From: Galbitalea sp036266835
GTDB taxonomy: Bacteria; Actinomycetota; Actinomycetes; Actinomycetales; Microbacteriaceae
Reading direction: 5' to 3'
Length of the DNA stretch: 64,000 nucleotides
Assembly (NCBI GenBank): GCA_036266835.1
Contig: DATAXD010000016.1
Coordinates: 1 to 64,000, forward strand
A model generated the notes under the pieces. It made no database searches, had not been told where the DNA came from, and saw only the letters and a program-made list of their open reading frames with translations. This document shows positions 59,835 through 64,000 of the stretch, piece by piece. The position numbers and the translations under genes were made by a program. Positions within the stretch are counted from its first letter, which is position 1, and every line of letters begins with the position of its first letter.

Positions 59835-60185
59835 CTAGGCGAGCAGGGCGAGCACGAGGATTGCGGCGCCCACGAGGTATCCCACGATTCCGACCCGGAT
59901 GCTCAGCGCCTTGGTCGCGTCCTCGCGAGCGAGGTTCTTCCGGATGACCGGACATCCGGCCCACGCCAGCAAAACGGTCGCCGCGGCGACGATGCCCACC
60001 CCGATCCACCACGGCAGCACCTGGTCGGGAGCCAGATCGGCGTACGTCCATCCCCGAAGGATGAGCGCTGCCACGAAGACCGCGTTGGCGATCAGCACTG
60101 CGGCGAGCCAGCTGGTTCCGCTGAAGTCGATGCGACGAATCTCATCGGCATCCGTATGAATCGGAGTCGTTTGCTGGGTCGTCAC
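59835..60185 (-). CDS. Three-helix membrane protein of unknown function
   Basis: 116 residues. Hydrophobic segments at about 25-45 (WLAAVLIANAVFVAALILRG), 58-78 (WWIGVGIVAAATVLLAWAG) and 95-115 (RVGIVGYLVGAAILVLALLA). The N-terminus is polar. No family is recognised. The GTG at 60185 lies one base after the preceding gene's stop codon (60187-60189), so the pair is translated together. Confidence 0.65.
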   Translation of the reverse strand: MTTQQTTPIHTDADEIRRIDFSGTSWLAAVLIANAVFVAALILRGWTYADLAPDQVLPWWIGVGIVAAATVLLAWAGCPVIRKNLAREDATKALSIRVGIVGYLVGAAILVLALLA

Positions 60186-60186
60186 G

Positions 60187-60432
60187 CTAGTTGTCCAAGC
60201 AGAATCGCTCGAGGTATCGCACGGCGTTGCCGAAGTCCGGGAACGCAGCACGTTCCGTGGGGCCACCGAGCGCTGTCGCCCGGTATGTCTCCCCATCGCG
60301 CTCGATCTCGCCGAGCACGGCCATCCCGTCGGCGTCTCTTCGGCGAAGATCCGCTACCCGCCACTGCTCATCGGATACCTCGAGCACCGCGACGTCGTCC
60401 TCGGTCCAGTTGCCAAACAAGACGTGCATCAC
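60187..60432 (-). CDS. Small soluble protein of unknown function
   Basis: 81 residues, acidic. HVLFGNWTEDDVAVLEVSDEQWRVADLR and GETYRATALGGPTERAAFPDFGNAVRYLERFC suggest a small beta-rich domain with a final helix. No family is recognised. GGGAGACTCGTG precedes the ATG pair at 60432/60429. First gene of a two-gene unit with the membrane protein. Confidence 0.6.
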   Translation of the reverse strand: MMHVLFGNWTEDDVAVLEVSDEQWRVADLRRRDADGMAVLGEIERDGETYRATALGGPTERAAFPDFGNAVRYLERFCLDN

Positions 60433-60742
60433 GAGTCTCCCGTCAGGCGTGTTCCCACCCGGTGGACGACATGTTCGCGCGGGGAGATGAAGGTTGACCG
60501 CCTTCGTTCCGGACGGCTGATCCGGGACAAGACGCGGGCGACAAGAGAGCGATTCGGTTCCTTCGGGCGAACAACCTTCGGGGGTATCACGTCCATGATC
60601 AGTCCTATCGGTGCGGTCACTTCAGGTTAGAAAACCAGGGCTCACGAAGAACGTCCTTGACGCGGGTGGCAGGTTGCCGTCATAATCGCGCGCCCGACGC
60701 TGGTGAGTCGGCTTGGGACCCGATTGTTGCCACAATTGGGTG
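60433..60742. other. 310-bp divergent spacer without a gene
   Basis: Short open frames here are overlapping on both strands and lack conserved sequence or ribosome-binding sites. The only clear signal is a promoter at 60657-60686. The left part must hold the promoter for the minus-strand pair, but no good match is seen. Confidence 0.5.
60657..60686 (+). promoter_or_regulatory. Sigma-70-type promoter of VOC gene
   Basis: TTGACG (60657-60662), 18-nt spacer, CATAAT (60681-60686). The start codon is 56 nt downstream. Confidence 0.55.
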
Positions 60743-61117
60743 ATGATCGGACGATTGCACCATGTGATCATCGACTGCCCGGATCCCCACCGGCTGGCCG
60801 AGTTCTACTCGGCCCTGCTCGGGCAACCCGTTAGCTACGATTCCGACGACTTCTGCGTGGTCAGCGTGAACGGCACAACCTCAGGACTCGGATTCCAGCG
60901 AGTGGCCGAATACCAGCCTCCGCGATGGCCGGACCCGAGGCATCCGCAACAGTTGCATTTCGACGTGATGGTCGACGACCTCGATGCGGCGGATGCAGCG
61001 GTCATCCGGCTCGGCGCTACTCCTCTCGCCGGGGGTGACCACGTCTATGCGGATCCGATCGGGCATCCGTTCTGTCTCGTCCGCAGGCCCGGCTGGGCAC
61101 CGCCGATCGAGTCGTAG
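60743..61117 (+). CDS. VOC-family (glyoxalase-like) protein
   Basis: 124 residues. MIGRLHHVIIDCPDPHRLAEFYSALLGQPVSYD is the first beta-alpha-beta-beta-beta half, QLHFDVMVDDLDAADAAVIRLGATPL...VYADPIGHPFCLVRRP the second. His at the start and HFDV are likely metal ligands; the last Glu-type ligand is not evident, so activity is uncertain. Relatives are often called glyoxalase/bleomycin resistance proteins without proof. ATG at 60743 is taken. Confidence 0.85.
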   Translation: MIGRLHHVIIDCPDPHRLAEFYSALLGQPVSYDSDDFCVVSVNGTTSGLGFQRVAEYQPPRWPDPRHPQQLHFDVMVDDLDAADAAVIRLGATPLAGGDHVYADPIGHPFCLVRRPGWAPPIES

Positions 61118-61193
61118 GCGGCACCCTTTGCCGGCGAAGTGGCGGATGTGGGCAGTCCCAGCAAATTCGAGGGATGTCACTCCAAGATAAGCG

Positions 61194-61266
61194 TGGGCCC
61201 CGCGGGGCTCGAACCCGCGACCAACGGATTAAAAGTCCGATGCTCTACCAACTGAGCTAGAGGCCC
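61194..61266 (-). tRNA. tRNA-Lys (TTT)
   Basis: Cloverleaf on the minus strand: acceptor GGGCCTC/GGGGCCC, D-arm AGCTCAGTTGGTAGAGCA, anticodon loop CTTTTAA (anticodon TTT) on stem TCGGA/TCCGT, T-arm GCGGGTTCGAGCCCCGC, discriminator A. The CCA is not encoded. It is isolated, opposite in direction to its neighbours. Confidence 0.95.
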
Positions 61267-61331
61267 GCGGAGATAAATCTAGCGCCTATCGTTGTGACTG
61301 CTGACATCAGCAGGAGTGAAGGAGACCCTCG

Positions 61332-63053
61332 GTGGGACTGGTACTTGTGGGGTTCATCGGCGGTCTGCTGACCGGTATTTCGCCGTGCATTATCCCGGTT
61401 CTACCCGTCATCTTCTTCTCCGGCGGCACCCAGGCCGCACGCGATTACCAGGAGTCGCGGAGCGCCTTCGGCGGTCGTCGGCCCTACCTCGTCATCCTCG
61501 GTCTGGTCGTCAGCTTCAGCTTCTTCACGCTCGCCGGATCGTTCCTGCTGAGCCTGCTGCATCTGCCGCAGTCGACCATCATCTGGATCGGCATCGTCGC
61601 GCTCGTGCTCATCGGTGTCGGACTCATCGTGCCTGCGTTCGAGCGCATCCTCGAGAAGCCGTTCGCGTGGATCCCGCAGCGACAGGCCACCGGAGATCAC
61701 GGCGGGTTCCTGCTCGGGATCGCGCTCGGCGCCGTCTTCGTGCCCTGCGCCGGGCCCGTCCTCGCGGTGGTCGCCGTCGCCGGTGCCAAGGGAACGATTA
61801 GCCCGAACACCCTCATCGAGACGGCGGCATTTGCCGTCGGAGTGGCTATACCGCTTCTGATCTTCGCGCTGGCGGGTCGACGACTTGCGGAGCGGGTTGC
61901 GGCATTCCGCCGTCATCAGCGCGGCATCCGGGTGACCGCCGGAATCGTCATGCTCGTTCTCGCGGTGGCAGTCGTTCCGATCTTCAACATTCCAACACTT
62001 CTGCTCCAACTCATTCCGGACTACACGCAGAATCTGCAGGCCGCGACCTCGGGTCTTACGGTTGGCTTCGGAAAGGACAAGAACTCGGCCGGCACCAGCA
62101 CGGATTCCGGCAGCAGCGCCTGCGTTGCCGAGTCGAAGAATCTGGTCAAGTGCGGGCCCGCACCCGCGTTCGTCGGCATCCAGCAGTGGTTCAACACTCC
62201 CGGCGACAAGCCGCTCACCCTGAAGGGGCTGCGCGGCAAGGTCGTTCTCGTCGACTTCTGGGCATACTCCTGCATCAACTGCCAGCGCTCGATTCCGCAT
62301 CTGGATGCCTGGTACAAGGCGTACAAGAAGGACGGCCTGGTCATCGTTGGCGTCCATGCCCCCGAGTATGCATTCGAGCACGTCCCGGCGAACGTTCTCG
62401 CCAGTGCCAAACAGCAGGGCATCAAGTATCCGATTGCTCTCGACAACAACTTCGACACCTGGACCGCATACAACAACGAGTACTGGCCCGCCGAATACCT
62501 GATCGACGCGACGGGCCAGGTGCGCCACGTGAGCTTCGGCGAGGGCGAGTACCCGACCACGGAAAGCCTCATCCGAGGACTGCTGGTGGCGGCCAACCCG
62601 TCGGTGAAGCTCCCGCACGCGACCGAGGTTGCCGATACGACGCCGACTCACGCGCTGACTCCGGAGACCTACCTCGGTTCGGAGCGTGCCCCGGCCAACA
62701 GCTTCGAGAGCCCGCAGGGATATCGGCCCGGCACCGCGAACTACACGTTCCCGTCCGGTGCGCTCGCACTCAACGACTACGCGTTCAAGGGCGACTTCGC
62801 GATCGCCGGACAGACGATTACGGCAAAGAACGGCCCAGCATCCATTCGCCTGCATTACGAGGCCAGCCACGTGTACCTCAACGTCGGCGGCACGGGCACA
62901 CTGACCGTGACGGACTCGATGGGCACCCGCACGATTCCGATCTCCGGGGTGCCCAACATCCGCGACGTTCTCGCGCCGGGAGGCTATCGAAATTCGACGG
63001 TCACCATTACCATGAGCAAAGGCCTCACCGCCTACTCGTTCACCTTCGGCTAA
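61332..63053 (+). CDS. DipZ-type CcdA-thioredoxin fusion, extracytoplasmic thiol-disulfide reductase
   Basis: 573 residues. CcdA/DsbD membrane part (about 1-235, six or seven helices) with SPCIIPVLPV and VPCAGPVLAV, each with the conserved Cys-Pro site. Then a TlpA-like thioredoxin domain (about 275-420) with C314/C317 in YSCINCQRS, and a C-terminal beta domain (about 450-573, GYRPGTANYTF...) as in mycobacterial DipZ. It carries electrons from the cytosol to external thiols, for cytochrome c maturation or folding. The GTG start has GAAGGAG upstream. Monocistronic. Confidence 0.9.
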   Translation: MGLVLVGFIGGLLTGISPCIIPVLPVIFFSGGTQAARDYQESRSAFGGRRPYLVILGLVVSFSFFTLAGSFLLSLLHLPQSTIIWIGIVALVLIGVGLIVPAFERILEKPFAWIPQRQATGDHGGFLLGIALGAVFVPCAGPVLAVVAVAGAKGTISPNTLIETAAFAVGVAIPLLIFALAGRRLAERVAAFRRHQRGIRVTAGIVMLVLAVAVVPIFNIPTLLLQLIPDYTQNLQAATSGLTVGFGKDKNSAGTSTDSGSSACVAESKNLVKCGPAPAFVGIQQWFNTPGDKPLTLKGLRGKVVLVDFWAYSCINCQRSIPHLDAWYKAYKKDGLVIVGVHAPEYAFEHVPANVLASAKQQGIKYPIALDNNFDTWTAYNNEYWPAEYLIDATGQVRHVSFGEGEYPTTESLIRGLLVAANPSVKLPHATEVADTTPTHALTPETYLGSERAPANSFESPQGYRPGTANYTFPSGALALNDYAFKGDFAIAGQTITAKNGPASIRLHYEASHVYLNVGGTGTLTVTDSMGTRTIPISGVPNIRDVLAPGGYRNSTVTITMSKGLTAYSFTFG

Positions 63054-63075
63054 TTTGCCGCCCGCCCGTCCTTAG

Positions 63076-63088
63076 TAGAATTTGACGG
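63076..63088 (+). promoter_or_regulatory. Leaderless promoter of hypothetical gene 63089
   Basis: TAGAAT at 63076-63081 ends 7 nt before the ATG at 63089. Confidence 0.55.
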
Positions 63089-63718
63089 ATGGCCGACGAG
63101 TTTCACAAACCCACCCAGTATTCGGGCGATAAGTTCGATACCTACGAGGGCGGCGAGGATCCGGCCCAGGTTCTGCGCGTCGCACACGACACCGCGCACG
63201 CGCTGGTGCGGCGGGCGCGCGAGAACGATGACCCCGAGGTGCTCGCTCGCCTCGTCGCCTACACGGATGAGCACGGCATCGATGCGATCGCCGAGCTGTG
63301 GGCCAGGTCGAGCGCACGCAGTCTTCCGGGCGCGCTGTGGCGCATCTACTTGCTTCGGCTGCTCATCCGTCAGGATCCGGCCGGAACCAGCCTGCTGTTC
63401 CAGCGCGGAAGCGATGTCCTGAACACCATCGACACGGTCGTCGCCGGGGCCCCGATGCCGACCGGTCCGGATGAAATCATCGAGCTCGCGGATGAAATCC
63501 TGCGGGGACTGTTCACCGGGGACTTTGGCGTCGCGCTCGATCGCGCTGCCGCGTTCTGTCGGGTGTGCGCGGCCGGCGCGACCAGCCTCGCAGATGACGC
63601 TGACCTCACGAGCCCCGAGCGGGCGAGCGACTTCACGGCGCGCGCAGACCGATTCGCGACGACCGCAGACGAACTATCAGCGTGTAGCCGTCTGGCCCGA
63701 GCCGACCAGCTCGACTGA
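63089..63718 (+). CDS. Conserved helical protein of unknown function
   Basis: 209 residues, soluble, mostly alpha-helical. DPAQVLRVAHDTAHALVRRARENDDPEVLARLV and GIDAIAELWARSSARSLPGALWRIYLLRLLIRQDP are ordered helices, and the second half (EIIELADEILRGLFTGDFGVALDRAAAFCRVCAAG) continues. Similar proteins in Microbacteriaceae are sometimes labelled RNA polymerase subunit beta, but nothing here resembles RpoB. Its position before a structured leader may link it to a ribosomal-protein operon; that is inference. Confidence 0.65.
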   Translation: MADEFHKPTQYSGDKFDTYEGGEDPAQVLRVAHDTAHALVRRARENDDPEVLARLVAYTDEHGIDAIAELWARSSARSLPGALWRIYLLRLLIRQDPAGTSLLFQRGSDVLNTIDTVVAGAPMPTGPDEIIELADEILRGLFTGDFGVALDRAAAFCRVCAAGATSLADDADLTSPERASDFTARADRFATTADELSACSRLARADQLD

Positions 63719-63754
63719 GTGTGTGCGAGCGCGGGTGGCCCCGGCGCCTTCCGC

Positions 63755-63844
63755 TAAAATGGAGTCTTCCGGGCCGCAGTAACCCCGGGCTCCACTAATA
63801 GCCGGTTCGACCGGCCTTGCGCCGAGAGGCGTTCTGCGGCCCGG
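63755..63844 (+). promoter_or_regulatory. Promoter and structured 5' leader of a downstream gene
   Basis: TAAAAT at 63755-63760 is a good -10. The RNA begins just before CCGGGCCGCAG (63769-63779), which pairs perfectly with CTGCGGCCCGG (63834-63844). Inside lie GCCGGT-TCG-ACCGGC (63801-63815) and GCGCC-GAGA-GGCGT hairpins. At least 156 further nt without a convincing gene follow to the window end. This looks like a cis-regulatory leader such as a ribosomal-protein (L10-type) leader, but the family is not identified. Confidence 0.5.
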
Positions 63845-64000
63845 GCTCACGCATTCGTGAACGTTGGGGCGAACGGTCATCCACGCCGCGTACCAAACCG
63901 CGCGGCGGTCGGCGCCGAATCATCAGCATGTCGGTTTATACCCGTGAGATGAGCCGGTGGCAACCCAGCCAGCCGCCAGCACGATAGGCGGACCGTACTG

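Noticed and set aside
61401..62870. 489-codon minus-strand open frame opposite DipZ
   Set aside because: Antisense shadow of an unmistakable DipZ gene, with no conserved motif and no promoter.
63928..63987. 19-codon leader peptide (MSVYTREMSRW...) in the last leader region
   Set aside because: It has no ribosome-binding site or clear regulatory codon run, and the downstream gene is unseen, so it cannot be supported.

Overview
The window is a GC-rich bacterial chromosome segment. The codon style (frequent GGATGC/GGATGA), GTG starts, many TANNNT-6-to-8-nt-start leaderless promoters, lipoproteins, and blocks such as pcrA-mpaB-sucCD, DUF3817-guaA and DUF6350-purN-purH point to an actinobacterium, most likely family Microbacteriaceae. 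The family is an inference from gene order and style. No rRNA, phage, transposase or CRISPR array is visible; there is one tRNA (Lys, TTT). Most of the window is core metabolism, with one accessory-looking stretch at about 28-50 kb.

Layout. 0-9 kb: fragment of an endonuclease-like protein, MalY/PatB-type C-S lyase, ABC-F ATPase, GuaB3, GlpD, a KhtT/KhtU-like K+/H+ antiporter pair, SURF1. 9-16 kb: DUF3817-guaA, a small membrane pair, glycerophosphodiesterase, PcrA helicase, MpaB-like oxygenase. 16.8-24 kb: sucCD, then a PTS-type dihydroxyacetone kinase whose DhaM is fused to HPr and a full enzyme I. 24-28 kb: DUF6350, purN, and purH behind a ZTP riboswitch. 28-37.6 kb: a membrane-anchored DDAH-like protein, a lipoprotein, a 33-residue peptide ahead of an asymmetric ABC exporter pair, a GH18-like lipoprotein, an alkyltransferase-like protein and two GNAT enzymes. 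37.7-45.6 kb: a catabolic cluster (alcohol dehydrogenase, ACAD10/11-type kinase and dehydrogenase, SDR, MaoC, TetR, second SDR, serine hydrolase). 46-50.6 kb: icd, then a flavinylation/electron-transfer operon (FMN-binding lipoprotein, ApbE, RnfD-FNR fusion). 50.7-55.2 kb: nagA, purU, glyA (second ZTP riboswitch), folD. 55.3-64 kb: glutamate decarboxylase, epimerase, YcnI, small unknowns, tRNA-Lys, DipZ, and the structured start of a transcript that runs off the end.

How it fits together. guaB3, guaA, purN, purH, purU, glyA and folD form a purine/one-carbon network, with ZTP riboswitches at purH and glyA. icd and sucC share an 18-bp palindrome that suggests a common TCA-cycle regulator. GlpD, GlpQ and DhaKLM form a glycerol/glycerophosphodiester/dihydroxyacetone route. 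The 37.7-45.6 kb cluster is best explained as breakdown of 4-hydroxyacyl-CoAs (and possibly their lactones) by phosphorylation and elimination, under a TetR repressor with two matching operator-like sites.

Non-coding structure is unusually rich. Many spacers carry a short word repeated in both orientations. Three copies of a TCGAGTAGCGCG-type palindrome are present, one of them inside a lipoprotein signal sequence. At least fifteen genes look leaderless, and this settles several start codons.
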